A stretch of 64,000 nt of DNA from JAOAPG01 sp963791575 (GCA_963791575.1 CAWBSY010000014.1:62001-126000); one strand, 5' to 3'. Positions 47,979 to 58,408 are shown, counted from the first letter of the stretch. The notes: generated from the sequence alone by a model not told the origin. A program made the numbers and translations.

Positions 47979-49518
47979 GTGACCGAAATTGGTGTAACCG
48001 AAAAATCCCCTGTTCGTGTGCGTTTTGCGCCTTCTCCGACTGGACAACTCCACGTCGGCAACGCGCGTACTGCATTGTTCAATTGGCTCTTCGCCCGAAA
48101 GATGGGCGGAGCGATGATCTTGCGTATTGAAGACACGGACGTCGAGCGCAGCGAAGCCCGCTATGAAGATCAGCTTATCGACGATCTGAAATGGCTGGGG
48201 ATCGACTGGGACGAAGGTCCTGACGTTGGCGGCCCATATCCTCCTTATCGTCAGTCCGACCGTTTGGCTATTTACAAAGAATATGCCGAACGCCTGTTGA
48301 GCGAACGCAAAGCATATCTGTGTTTCTGTACTGAAGAAGAGCTGCAGAAAGATCGCGAACGCGCCCAGGCTGAACATCGCCAGCCGATTTACTCTGGTAA
48401 ATGTCGCACGATAGATCCGGACGAAGCGCAACGCCGCCGTTCGAATGGCGAGCCCTGCGCGATCCGCTTGCGAATTCCGGAGCGGCCGATTCGCTTTCAT
48501 GACATTGTCCACGGCGAAGTCGAGTTCTCGAATGAAGTAGTCAGCGACCCCATCATCCTGCGTTCGAGTGGGATGCCGGTCTATAACTACGTTGTAGTCA
48601 TAGACGACGCGTTGATGAAAATCACGCATGTGATCCGGGGAGACGATCATCTCTCGAACACGCCAAAGCAGGTCGCCGTATATGAAGCGCTTGGCTGGCC
48701 CGTGCCGGAGTTCGCACATCTTTCGACAATTCTAGGCAGTGACCGCGAGCGGCTTTCGAAACGCCACGGAGCAACGTCGATTGCAAATTTTCGCGAAATG
48801 GGAGTGTTGCCGGAAGCATTAGCGAATTATCTGGCGCTCTTAGGTTGGGCGCCGAGCGGCGGCACGCGTGAGATTTTTTCCCCCGAAGAGTTAGTGAAAG
48901 AATTTTCTCTGGAGCGAGTGACACCGTCTCCAGCCGTGTTCGACATGGAGAAGCTGTATTGGCTCAATCGGCACTACATAAAGCAGAAACCTGCAGAGAG
49001 CCTCGCAATTACTGCCCGGTCCTATTTCAAGCAGGCAAAACTTTTGCCGGAGTCGTTTAATCCGGCGATAGAAGTCTGGTTCGACAAAGTGCTTGCACTT
49101 CTAGTCTCATCCGTCGACCGTCTCGATCAGCTTCCCGAGCGCGCTTCGCTTATCTTCAACTATGACGCCAAAGCCGCGCTTGCAGCCCCAGACAATGCCG
49201 AAACTCTCGCCTGGCCAAACACCGATGCAGTTCTTGCCCGATTCACGTTCAAGATCCTCGAAGATGAGTTGGCATGCGAACGCAAGCTCACGCCGGAGCA
49301 GTTCAAGAAAATTGTCAATGAAGTTAAAGGCTGAGACTGGTGCAAAGGGCAAAGAGCTGTTTCATCCGATCCGCATCGTCATTACTGGGTCGCACTCAGG
49401 GCCAGAGTTCGATAAGTTGATCCCCATCCTCGAAGAGGGGAGCCGTTTAGACCTACCGAAGCACGTACTGAGTGTGAAGGAAAGAGTGGAGGAGTTCGGG
49501 AAGGCAAGAGCACGATAA
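47979..49518 (+). CDS. gltX: Glutamyl-tRNA synthetase, one frameshift near the 3' end
   Basis: GltX charges tRNA(Glu), and with GatCAB may also misacylate tRNA(Gln). Class I motifs: 'FAPSPTGQLHVGNARTALFN' (HVGN as HIGH) and 'ERLSKRHGA' (KMSKS). Start is GTG 47979. The long frame stops at 49334, but one extra base in 'aaagg' near 49331 explains this: after correction it continues 'EVKAETGAKGKELFHPIRI', 'TGSHSGPEFDKLIPILEEG' and ends at 49518, giving about 512 residues with a complete anticodon domain. As the gene is normally essential, the shift is likely an error. Confidence 0.92.
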
Positions 49519-49559
49519 CAATCATTCACCATCCCTAAGAAGGCGCAGTGATAAATACC

Positions 49560-49641
49560 AGCCCCGAAGGGGCGATATACATTAGCCCCGGACGCAAGTC
49601 CGGGGTAACTGCCGCAACAAGACCACGCGTCCGAAGGACGC
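49560..49641. repeat. Three consecutive GAA/GCAA-loop hairpins
   Basis: Perfect stems: GCCCC-GAA-GGGGC (49561-49573), CCCCGGAC-GCAA-GTCCGGGG (49586-49605), and GCGTCC-GAA-GGACGC (49627-49641). They lie between the convergent gltX and epimerase genes. GNRA-type loops give very stable RNA hairpins, so the cluster could end both transcripts. It resembles widespread CCCCGAAGGGG intergenic repeats. Confidence 0.7.
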
Positions 49642-49661
49642 AATCGGAATGAGCCTAGAAG

Positions 49662-50558
49662 TCACACCTTCAAAATTTGTTCTAGCGTCCGCTTCAAATC
49701 GGGCTGCTGAAACACATATCCACTCGCAGCCAGCTTCGCCGGCTCCACTCTCTGACTCGCCAGCAACGCTTCATCGGCCATCTCTCCCAAAGCTAATCGC
49801 GCCACGAACGCGGGCATGACAAAGATCGCGGGACGAGAAAGTACGCCTGCCAACAATTTTGTGAAACAAGGTTCCGCGCAGGTTCCGGCGAGACCATGTT
49901 CACCGCGCCATGCAATGAGTCATTCTTCAACACGTGGTGAACGGCCCCAACTAGATCATCGATATCGATCCAGCTCAACCACTGGCGTCCGCTACCAATT
50001 CTCCCGCCGAGCCCGAGCTTGAAAGGAAGCAGCATCGGCTGCAAGGCCCCTCCTCTAGAACTCAACACCACACCGATGCGAATATGAGCGACCCGAATGC
50101 CAGCGTCGGATGCCGCCTGAGTCGCCGCTTCCCACTCGCGGCATACTTGCGGAAGAAATCCCTCGCCTGGTGTACTCTCCTCATTCAAAATCTCCTCGCC
50201 GCGGTCACCGTAATATCCGATAGCGGAAGCCGAAATCAAAACTCGCGGCGGCTTGGGCAGATTTGGCGAGAGCTTCGGACAAATGCCGCGTGCCCAAAAT
50301 TCGGCTGTCGAGGATGCGGGCCTTTTTGTCAGCGGTCCAGCGTCCAACCACGGATTCCCCGGCAAGGTGAATGACTGCGTCAAACCCTGAAACTGATTCA
50401 GGCGCGATGGGCCGAGCCGGATCCCATGCAATTTGGTTCGCTGCGGACGGCACACCGCGAATCAGGCGTGTAAAGCTATAGCCCTGAGTTTCAAGTAACG
50501 GAATCAGCGCCGCTCCGATTAATCCAGAAGCTCCGCTAATGAGAACTTTCGACGCCAC
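49662..50558 (-). CDS. TIGR01777-family NAD(P)-binding epimerase-like protein, two frameshifts
   Basis: A short-chain dehydrogenase-like (SDR39U1/YfcH) protein. N terminus: Rossmann 'VLISGASGLIGAALIPLLE', 'VIHLAGESVVGRWTADKKA'; middle: 'LISASAIGYYGDRGEEILNE', 'VCREWEAATQAASDAGIRV', 'GSGRQWLSWIDIDDLVGAVH'; C terminus: 'MPAFVARLALGEMADEALLA' and 'YVFQQPDLKRTLEQIL'. The frame breaks near 50270 and 49870; each part matches in order, so single indels are likely. The family's role is poorly known; links to cell division and envelope have been suggested elsewhere. About 297 residues. Confidence 0.85.
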
Positions 50559-50720
50559 GCGTTCCGCTCCGGCTCAACTCTAATCGTCGGACTTGAGCAG
50601 GTCAAAGCGCGAAGAACAATTTGCAACGGAAGAATCTAGAGTAAAGGCGATCCCTTGCCGCTGCGATTCCCATGGATAGGTCAAGCCATTTCGTACAATA
50701 GATTTAACTGCTGTGCGAAG

Positions 50721-50891
50721 CTACACTCCAAGAATCATTTTCAACTCATCTGCCATCCGTTGCAGGCGTGAGTACAATCCGTTCTTGCCGCCTGCCGTCG
50801 TTTCAGCTTTTGCTTCCCGGATGGCCTTCAATGCGGTAAGTAGAGCCTCGCGAACTTCCGGGTCCATTCTCATTGGTTCTGGAATAGGCAT
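50721..50891 (-). CDS. Small protein, 56 aa, unknown function
   Basis: Three ATGs in a row follow AAGGA; the third (50891) has ideal spacing of 6 nt, giving 56 residues beginning 'MPIPEPMRMDPEV'. The rest is helical: 'VREALLTALKAIREAKAE', then 'NGLYSRLQRMADELKMIL'. The start signal and the balanced codon use support a real gene, although it is short and was found by reading the minus strand of a gap otherwise without genes. No family recognised. It is divergent from the GH18 gene. Confidence 0.6.
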   Translation of the reverse strand: MPIPEPMRMDPEVREALLTALKAIREAKAETTAGGKNGLYSRLQRMADELKMILGV

Positions 50892-51022
50892 CATCATTCC
50901 TTAAGATTGCCGTGAAATAGTCTTTCCTTAAGCATAGATGCTGAATGGTCAAGGGGGAATGGCTCCAATGTCCTACGAAAGCGTCGCGAAAAGGTTAGTC
51001 AACCAATATTCCCGGAACCGGC

Positions 51023-51052
51023 TTGACAGTAAATCTCGTAATATTGCACTAT
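51023..51052 (+). promoter_or_regulatory. Candidate sigma70-like promoter for the GH18 gene
   Basis: A perfect TTGACA (51023-51028) is followed after 18 nt by CACTAT, a weak -10. The distance to the ATG at 51101 is suitable. The -10 match is poor, so confidence is low. Confidence 0.3.
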
Positions 51053-51100
51053 TCATACGATTTAATAGAAGTTGTTCAATAGTCACCCGGGAGCCAACCT

Positions 51101-52124
51101 ATGAACCCCATAATCAGATTCGCTGCTGTATTCCTACTTATATCGACGACGGTTCCCGTGTGGGCTGCCGGTCCAGGTAGTTCCAAATCCGTGATGGCTT
51201 ATTACGAGAGCTCCGGCTCGGGCCAAGCTCTTCGATCTTTCTACACCTACATAAATCAGCTTCCGACCGATACGTTTGGCATTGACGAGCAGGGAAATAT
51301 TTCGGGCAACGCTCCCCATGATGCTTTGCAATTCGCGCGATCAAAGGGAATGCAGACGTTTGCCACGGTATCTAATTTTGGCGCAACCGGTTTTGAGCCA
51401 AGGATCGCGCACGCGGTGATAAGTAACCGAGTGGTGAAAGCTCGCTCCATTTTTAATATGCTTTACATCGTTAAGGCGTCCGGCTACTCAGGCGTCAACA
51501 TTGATTTTGAAGCAGTGCCACGAAAAGATCGCGCTAGATACAGTTCGTTCGTTCACGACGTAGCGAACGCGATGCGTGCCGAGGGATTTCTAACTGTGGT
51601 TTCAGTTCCGGCCGAATTGAAAGACGATCCGAACGATTCGTGGACCGGCGCTTTTAACTTCCGATCTCTTGGACGAACTGCCGACATCCTGCAACTTATG
51701 ACTTACGATGAAAATGGCCCGTGGGGAGCCGCCAGGGCCAGTGGCCGGAATGGACTGGGTTGAACCGTGCGTGCAATATGCGGTCTCCGTCGTGCCTTCT
51801 GAAAAGATTAGCCTGGGAATTCCGGCCTACGGATACGATTGGGATCTCACACATGGCACCGGCGTGCAGGTTTTCTGGAAGAATATTCCCGCGCTGATTT
51901 CTCGCACCGGAGCCATCCCTCAATGGGACACCGCTTCTTCATCTCCATTTTTCACATATCAGGCGAGCGATAAATCGAGTCACGTTGTCTGGTATGAAGA
52001 TACAACCAGTATCCCGATAAAGTCTAAGCTCGTGCTTTCCTACAATCTTGCTGGAGTTTCCATGTTTGCGCTTGGATTCGAGGATCAGAGTTTCTGGGAA
52101 GCGGTTCACTCCGTCGGCTTCTAA
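51101..52124 (+). CDS. Exported GH18-family glycosidase-like protein, one frameshift
   Basis: A signal peptide (1-23, ending 'VWAA') precedes a GH18 barrel of the type found in YaaH-like peptidoglycan-acting or chitinase-related proteins. The catalytic strand reads 'GYSGVNIDFEAV': the general-acid Glu and preceding Asp are kept, while the first Asp of DxxDxDxE is Ser and the second Asn. Later motifs: 'DILQLMTYDENGPWG', 'ISLGIPAYGYDW', 'FALGFEDQSFW'. The frame breaks near 51729; dropping one C gives 'WGAPGPVAGMDWVEPCV'. About 340 residues once corrected. Likely acts on cell wall or chitin-like polymers outside the cytoplasm. Confidence 0.8.
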
Positions 52125-52160
52125 GAAACTTGGTCGAGCAGTGGAAGTAGCAGCTGCGGC

Positions 52161-53091
52161 CTACGTGAGATATCGTATAGTTGTCTCGATCAGCGCTGAA
52201 GTTCCCGCGTAAGGATCTCCCGGACTGTCCCACTCCATCGCACAGTATCCCTTGTACTGGTGCTGCTTCAGAATTCCAAAGGTCTTCGCCATATCCACAT
52301 GGAAGGACTTACCCTTGTCATCGATTTCCAACTCTTTCACGTGGCAGATGCCGTAAGCGTGCGCGAAGAGCTGATCGATACTTTTGTACGCGTACTCTTC
52401 GTTGCCTCGAGCCAGCGTATTTGCAAAGTCCGGCAGCGCGCGTAACCAAGGGCTGTTCACTTTATCGATGAGCGCTACCAGGAAAGACGGATCTTCACTG
52501 TCAGGATTGTCGTTTTCCAAGTGGATCACAAGATTCTTGGTGGAAGCATAATCGATCACGCGCGATAGACTTTCGCTGGCGCGATCAAGGTTCGGTTTGG
52601 AGTCCTTCGCCGGGGGAATGTTGGTGCGAATACTCGGTGAACCAATAACAGCCGCAACATCGATCCACTGCTTGCTGAAGGCGATAGCTTGATCGCGCTC
52701 AGAACGGTCTGCGGCATAAGGACTGTGCTCGCCGTCGACAGCCATATTCACAACTTCCGCGTGAGCCGATTCCAGCGCTGCACGAAATGTTTCAAGATAG
52801 TGCTGGATCGGTGGATGGAAAATGCCCCGTCCATGGTTCGATCTTATTCACATTGAATTTCTTGATGACGTGGGCGGCAAAATCTTTCAGCTCGATTTTC
52901 GGCTGAGACGAACTTTTCTCAGCGCCAACAATGAAATCGCGAAATGGATAAGACGAGACCGCAATGCGCTCGTGTGGCTGTTTGGGAAACTGCACGTTTG
53001 GTTCAGCGCTAGCTCTCGCCACCTTGGAGCCTAGCCACATGCCGGCCGCGCTCGCCGCGCATGTTCCGAGAAACTGCCTTCGTGTCGTCAT
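52161..53091 (-). CDS. Tat-exported sugar phosphate isomerase/epimerase-like TIM barrel, one frameshift
   Basis: The N terminus is a Tat signal ('TTRRQFLGTCAASAAG'). The mature part matches the AP-endonuclease-2/xylose-isomerase-like TIM barrel: 'IAVSSYPFRDFI', 'NMAVDGEHSPYAADRSERDQ', 'NLVIHLENDNPDSEDPSF', 'PDFANTLARGNEE', 'HVKELEIDDKG', and 'YCAMEWDSPGDPYAG'; the Glu, Asp and His residues needed for a metal site are present. The frame shifts near 52814; dropping one A yields 'HFPSPIQHYLETFRAALES'. Such Tat-exported members are common in Acidobacteriota and Planctomycetota; substrate unknown. Confidence 0.8.
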
Positions 53092-53164
53092 AAAAATTTT
53101 ACGGAAAGTTTAACAGACCGCTCTGCCACAGTGGTGTCGTTAGCTTCAAGAGATGTTGCGCCGC

Positions 53165-54843
53165 TTACTGCACCTTCACTTGGACTTGAAGTTTTCCATC
53201 CGGCGGGACTTCTATGGATTCTCCTGCTTTCATGAATGGCGAGAGAGCTGCTGGATTTGACCACTCCATATCCCAGCCATTCTGGATGGCTAGTAATGTG
53301 TATTTACCAGGAAGTACGCTGGGAAGCGTGAATGTTCCGTCGCTGTCGCTTTGATCTCGTCGGAACAATGAATTGTTTTTTTCAAGATTGCTCGGAACAA
53401 GCACCACCATCGCCCCGGACGTAGGCTTGCCATTGTGCAATGCTGTTCCGTTCACGACGCCCAATCGTCTTGCCAATGTTACGGTGAGCTGCACTGGACC
53501 TGCTCCGCTAATTTCTACAGTTCGGCCAACCACTTTAGCGCCGGTTGCCGTGAGGCTTCCGACAATCGCGCCAGGAACGTTGAACACTGAGACTTCGTAG
53601 TTTCCAGGCTTTACCGGGCTCTGCGCGACCGTAAACTCGCCATTGGCCGATACCTGGGCTCCGAACGATTGAGCGGAATTGGAGCTCTGAAACTGGATGA
53701 ACGCTTGTTGCTGGAGAGCTTGGCCATCGAGCTGAATGGTTCCAGTCACTGTGCCTGTCGAGGCGTTCCCGGTCACGGTGATTTCTGAATCGCTCGCGAG
53801 GTTTACGGTTTGCGTCCAACTCTTTGCGTTCTTACCATACGATTGCATGGTTACTTCGAATTGGCCCGGTGCTATCCCACTAATCTCGAACTCGCCATTT
53901 TCTCTTTGCATGGTTTGACCCGTCACCGGAATCTCGGTGCCATCGAATAAGCGCTGAGTAATCATGGCACTCACCTGCTGCTTTTCAGCGGATACTCCAT
54001 CGGAATTCGGAACCTGAATTCGCAGATGGATTGCGTGAACGGGCGTCAAACTTACATCTGCATCGGCATGGTCGCCTGCCTTGAGCAGCACGGGAGTAGC
54101 TGCGCTGGCATCGGTCGAACCGGCATAGAACGTGAGCGGATAAGCAACGTCGAGTCCGGAATTATCAGCTTCAGGCTCTTGCGGGATATCGCCAACATTT
54201 TCGGTCGGCGTCTCTCGTCGAATTATACGCGAACATTTCTATCGAGCATGCCTGACGATTGGGCGTACCAAGCCCTCGCCGAGACTGCCACAAAATATTT
54301 CCCTGGTTGCAGATGACTGAAGTGGTAATGGCCGCGGTCATCCGTCGTGGCCTGCTCTCGGTTCTGCGTGGTGCGTGTTCCGTTTTCAACTCCGCTATGA
54401 AAGAGTATTACTTGAGCTTCGCGCACCGGATCATTCTGATCATCGGTTACCGTTCCCGAGATCGACGCCTCCGGGCTTAGACGAAATAAGAGATTGTCAG
54501 ATTGCAAACCGGGCCCCACCGCGATGCCAGTGAAGAATCCTTGATGCTCTTCGAAGGATTGCCGCCGGAATCCTCTACGTTGTGCCGCTAGCCAATATTT
54601 TCCTGCGGCAAGACCGTTAAATTGAAATCGCCCGTCATCTCCCGTGGTACTGCTTTGTAATGTGTCGGCGGTTCGGGAGCGTCCGATAGAGACTTCGGTA
54701 TCTGCGAGGACCTGTCCAGTTAGAGCATTTACTACTGTGCCGCTAATTTGAAAACCTCTACCGGTGGAGGTCGAAACCGTTTGTGCCGTCAGGAAAGCGC
54801 TGAGAACGAGCAGTAATACTATCGATGTCAATGAACGGATCAT
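53165..54843 (-). CDS. Exported carboxypeptidase-regulatory-like repeat protein, one frameshift
   Basis: A signal peptide (1-20, 'IVLLLVLSAFLTA') leads to several carboxypeptidase regulatory-like (CarboxypepD_reg) beta-sandwich repeats: 'ISGTVVNALTGQVLADTEV', 'GRFQFNGLAAGKYWLAAQR', 'ISGTVTDDQNDPVREAQVI', 'GHYHFSHLQPGKYFVAV'. The second part continues after a frame change in the 54092-54223 stretch and ends 'FTLPSVLPGKYTLLAIQNG' with 'WSNPAALSPFM'. It is a paralogue of the next gene upstream (shared C-terminal pattern). Probably periplasmic or surface bound; no enzymatic residues are seen. Confidence 0.8.
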
Positions 54844-54848
54844 GCGAA

Positions 54849-56513
54849 TTATTTCCCGACGTGGGTCACTTGCACTGTCACTGTGGAATTCTGCTTTGGT
54901 CCTAGCGTTACATGAGTGGCGCTGCCCATATAAGGACTGAGAGCTTCGGGATTGGTGTACTCCAGCCCTTCCGCATTATCAAGAGCAATGACGCTATATT
55001 CGCCCGGAGCGAGTCCGCTGAATTGAAGCTGGCCGGAAGCGAATCCAGTTTTCACTTGACGCGGCAGTTGATCCGGGACGAGCAACACCGTCCCTTTTGC
55101 CTGAGAGTTCTGCAGTGAGACGTTGAGGCTTGCCCCATCATCACGCACCACAATCTCAAGCGGCGGAAGGCGAAGATCAGCCGTAATGATGAGGTCGTCG
55201 CGCAACAGGTCGGTATCTCCACAACGGGCAGACTGCACATAGAACGAGCCGTTAGGACTCACTTCCAGCGAATATTTTCCGGGTTGAATATTCTCGAACG
55301 AGAGGCTCTGCTGTTTACCTGCGCGTTTCGAAGTTGCCCAATAGTCCGCTGAGGTCAGTTGATAACCGCTGGAAACCAAATGCGAGTTAATAGGTACCGT
55401 TCCGGAATCCGTTACTTGCCTTGCTTGCGCGCTGGACAATTCAGCATTCACTAAAACCGGAATCGAGGTTGGCGGTGCCAGCGCAAGACTCACGCCTGTT
55501 ACGTCCGAATTGATGGTCAACGGCAGTTCAGCAATGCCGACCTGCCCGTTTTCAAATGCTTGCGCTCTGAGGGTGTAAGTACCCGCCGTCACCACGGATG
55601 AAAAATTTCCACTCACAGGATCAAAGCGGTAGCCGAACGATCCGGCGTCGCCGGCACTATTTATAAACTGAAGATTGACTCCCTTGACTTGAGCGGGAGC
55701 GCTGATCGTGCCGGATACTCGAAACACTCGATCGCGCTTCAGAGAAAAATCCGCTTCGATTTGTTGTCCAGCCGTCAGTTCAAAAGGCGCGGCGGACGCG
55801 ATATCGGGAACGCCGGGATAAAACACTTGCGCGTATCCGCGTGCCTTTGCATTTACAGCCCGAGGAGACATCCCCGAACTCGGCCCCACCGCAACATAGT
55901 AGTTGCCCGGCCTGAGATTCGAAACACGGAAGCTACCTTCTTCGTCCGTCGATGCATATCCCGCTTGCTCCCAACGCTTTCGTCCTTCTCTGACGCGTGG
56001 AGCAATAAGCTTGACCGGCACTCCTTCCACGGGCTCACCTTCGGAGGTAAGACGCCCGAAGATTATGCCTTCCGGAGTGAGCTTCACGGCAATCGCTGGA
56101 GAGTCTGGCCCGATGTGAACGAGATTCTGCGAGGGTTGCCCTTCATTCAATTCTTGTTCGCTGAAAAAACCCGGCTTACGTGCAGACACTTGCGCCTCTG
56201 ACTCAGGCAGGCTCTCGAACCGGAAATGACCTTCCGAATCCGTGAGACTTGAATGCGCGGATCCAGCAAACACTTGCACCAGGGCGCGAGAGACAGGCGC
56301 ACCTGTTATCGAATTAGTTACTGTTCCAGTGATCGCGTATCGCGCGCGTGCCTCTCTTGGCTGGGGCGCCAGATCTTGTGCCACTAAATTTGGCACACTG
56401 GAGATGGCGATTGTAAAAACAACCGCTGCGACCATCAGCAGTAACGTGCGTAGGCCAGACGCCCTCCGCCGCGCAGGCTTATCGCAATTAAGTTTCTGAT
56501 AGTCAGACATCAT
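54849..56513 (-). CDS. Exported carboxypeptidase-regulatory-like repeat protein, 554 aa
   Basis: A signal anchor (about residues 21-40, 'LRTLLLMVAAVVFTIAIS') precedes repeated beta-sandwich modules: 'ITGTVTNSITGAPVSRALV', 'GHFRFESLPESEAQVSAR', 'IIFGRLTSEGEPVEGVPV', 'GSFRVSNLRPGNYYVAVGP', and a final 'LQFSGLAPGEYSVIALDNA' with 'YTNPEALSPYM'. This last motif is shared with the downstream neighbour, so the two arose by tandem duplication and are translationally close (5-nt gap). The N-terminal modules resemble the plug-preceding domains of TonB-dependent transporters, but no receptor follows. Function unknown. Confidence 0.8.
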   Translation of the reverse strand: MMSDYQKLNCDKPARRRASGLRTLLLMVAAVVFTIAISSVPNLVAQDLAPQPREARARYAITGTVTNSITGAPVSRALVQVFAGSAHSSLTDSEGHFRFESLPESEAQVSARKPGFFSEQELNEGQPSQNLVHIGPDSPAIAVKLTPEGIIFGRLTSEGEPVEGVPVKLIAPRVREGRKRWEQAGYASTDEEGSFRVSNLRPGNYYVAVGPSSGMSPRAVNAKARGYAQVFYPGVPDIASAAPFELTAGQQIEADFSLKRDRVFRVSGTISAPAQVKGVNLQFINSAGDAGSFGYRFDPVSGNFSSVVTAGTYTLRAQAFENGQVGIAELPLTINSDVTGVSLALAPPTSIPVLVNAELSSAQARQVTDSGTVPINSHLVSSGYQLTSADYWATSKRAGKQQSLSFENIQPGKYSLEVSPNGSFYVQSARCGDTDLLRDDLIITADLRLPPLEIVVRDDGASLNVSLQNSQAKGTVLLVPDQLPRQVKTGFASGQLQFSGLAPGEYSVIALDNAEGLEYTNPEALSPYMGSATHVTLGPKQNSTVTVQVTHVGK

Positions 56514-56779
56514 CGAAGAACCATCGAAATCGCCGAAACACCGAAAACGGGCACTCCCAGATTAGACACCCGCGAGAGCTGATTTGTTGCTCGATTCGCA
56601 ATCTAGCTGGTGTTTGAGCACTTGCCGCGGCGCCGCTAGTAATGCAGCAGCAATGTTCGACTTCTACAGACTCCGCTGGATGGCTCATCGTAGCCAAAAA
56701 GGCTACCGTTAATCAGCTTGCGACAGTAGCTATTAATTAGGGGTGTGCGATTGCTAGACATGCAGAAAAGGGGGCGTTC

Positions 56780-57295
56780 GTGAAATCGAATCGGTCCTGG
56801 TCGGCGCTGCTCGCGTTTTGTTGCCTGGCGGCTCTGGTTGTCGCAGTCGGCTTGGCGACACTATTTGCTGGCGCGGCTCTCGCATTCACCGTGACGCAAC
56901 AAACAGATAACGAAGTGGTTGCCAGTATCGAAACCGTGAGCGCGGAGCAACCTGTTCAGGATAACCAATCAGGAAATCATGAGGCATCCAACGTTAAGAG
57001 CTACAACGGAATGGTCACCGATTCGCACTGCATGGGGCGACACGTACGTTATCCCGACAAGAGTTCGGCAGAGTGCGCAAAAATGTGCGCGCGAACTGGT
57101 TCCAGTTACGTATTAATCGATGGCGATAAGAAGTACGTTCTGCAAGGCGGTGATATGGCCCTCGATAAAGTAGCGGCCCAACGCGCCACGGTTGCCGGCA
57201 CCCTTGACGGAGATACCATCAAAGTCAATTCGGTCAGCGCAACAACCGTGATTAGCGCAACCGTAGTTTTGAACCTCCACAAACTAGTCGGCTGA
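56780..57295 (+). CDS. Exported small protein with Cys-rich DUF5818-like domain
   Basis: Start GTG 56780 gives an N-terminal hydrophobic helix ('FCCLAALVVAVGLATLFAG'). After a polar stretch the C-terminal ~100 residues carry 'YNGMVTDSHCMGRH', 'AECAKMCARTGSSYVLIDG', 'KKYVLQGGDMALDKVA', and 'VAGTLDGDTIKVNSVS'. This His/Cys pattern with a beta-barrel-like end is frequent in small exported acidobacterial proteins; the three Cys could bind metal or form disulfides. Function unknown. Its 3' end overlaps that of the PIN/TRAM gene by 12 bp. Confidence 0.7.
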   Translation: MKSNRSWSALLAFCCLAALVVAVGLATLFAGAALAFTVTQQTDNEVVASIETVSAEQPVQDNQSGNHEASNVKSYNGMVTDSHCMGRHVRYPDKSSAECAKMCARTGSSYVLIDGDKKYVLQGGDMALDKVAAQRATVAGTLDGDTIKVNSVSATTVISATVVLNLHKLVG

Positions 57296-58408
57296 TCGTT
57301 CCACCATCAATGTCGGCACCTTCTTAGAATCGCTGGTAGAAACCGGAGCAGCGATTCCATTCACGATTCCGTTTCCGCCATTTCCCACGGCGATCGCCGG
57401 ACGCGAATCACTCCTGGGTGTCGAACGCTCATCCCACTTACCGAAGATCATTTTCCCCGCGGTAGTTTGCAGCACGGATGTCACCGAGACATCGATCGTC
57501 TTGCCAATGACTTTCCTCGCGTTGTCGACCACCACCATAGTTCCATCATCGAGGTAGGCGACACCCTGGTTATATTCTTTGCCTTCCTTCAGGATAAAGA
57601 CCTTCATGATTTCGCCCGGCAGAACAATCGGCTTCAAAGTGTTAGCCAGTTCATTAATGTTGAGGACCTCGACGCCCTGCAATTGCGCCACTTTGTTCAA
57701 ATTGAAATCGTTGGTGAGGATCTTCCCTTCGTATAGTTTGGCGAGTTCAATCAACTTCAAATCAACTTCGCGGATACTGGGAAAATCATCTTCGACAATT
57801 TGAATCTGCACCGACGCCATTTTTTGCAGACGCTGCAGAATGTCGAGCCCGCGCCGCCCACGATTACGCTTCAAGGAATCCGCAGAATCAGCGACCAATT
57901 GCAGTTCCCGCAGTACGAATTGAGGAGTGATAATGATTCCATCGAGAAAACCGGTTTCAGCAATATCGGCGATACGGCCATCGATGATGACGCTGGTGTC
58001 GAGAATCTTGTAGCTCTTCTTGCCTTGCTTTTCCCCGCCAAAGACACCACCGAGCGCCGAGAGATTGAGCAGGTCGCCTTTATTGGCGCCGACTATTAGA
58101 CCCACATAAGCCATGAGCAACATGACCATGAGTTGCAGAAAGCCCTGCGTCGGTCCGGGGGCAACACTGTTGCGGATCACGAGGGTAAAAAGGTAAGCGC
58201 CGAAGATGCCGAGCACACTGCCAATCGCGGCTCCGATCAGCCGCCGCAGACTCATCAGATGAAGCCGCCACTCGAAAATGATGATTGCTGTACCGATAAG
58301 AACTCCCACACCCGCATCCAGCGCGGGCGGAAGGTTGAAGGGATGCAAGAGATAACAGGTAATTGCAACAAAAATTATGAATATAAGACGAACCAGAGCC
58401 AAGTCCAC
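57284..58408 (-). CDS. Membrane PIN/TRAM-domain protein (YacL-like)
   Basis: Four N-terminal membrane helices (residues 1-115) are followed by a PIN nuclease domain with its acidic residues ('ILDTSVIIDGRIADI', 'LRELQLVADSAD', 'ILTNDFNLNKVA') at about 130-260, then a TRAM domain (about 270-335, 'EGKEYNQGVAYLDDGTMVVV'), and a polar tail. This is the YacL arrangement found in Firmicutes, Thermus and Acidobacteriota. It should be a membrane-tethered RNase of unknown target. Start GTG 58408. It is divergent from the MDR oxidoreductase. Confidence 0.88.
   Translation of the reverse strand: MDLALVRLIFIIFVAITCYLLHPFNLPPALDAGVGVLIGTAIIIFEWRLHLMSLRRLIGAAIGSVLGIFGAYLFTLVIRNSVAPGPTQGFLQLMVMLLMAYVGLIVGANKGDLLNLSALGGVFGGEKQGKKSYKILDTSVIIDGRIADIAETGFLDGIIITPQFVLRELQLVADSADSLKRNRGRRGLDILQRLQKMASVQIQIVEDDFPSIREVDLKLIELAKLYEGKILTNDFNLNKVAQLQGVEVLNINELANTLKPIVLPGEIMKVFILKEGKEYNQGVAYLDDGTMVVVDNARKVIGKTIDVSVTSVLQTTAGKMIFGKWDERSTPRSDSRPAIAVGNGGNGIVNGIAAPVSTSDSKKVPTLMVERSAD

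Noticed and set aside
49334..49334. gltX ending at 49334
   Set aside because: The anticodon-binding domain continues in the next frame to 49518 after one extra base, so the early stop is an artefact or lesion and not the natural end.
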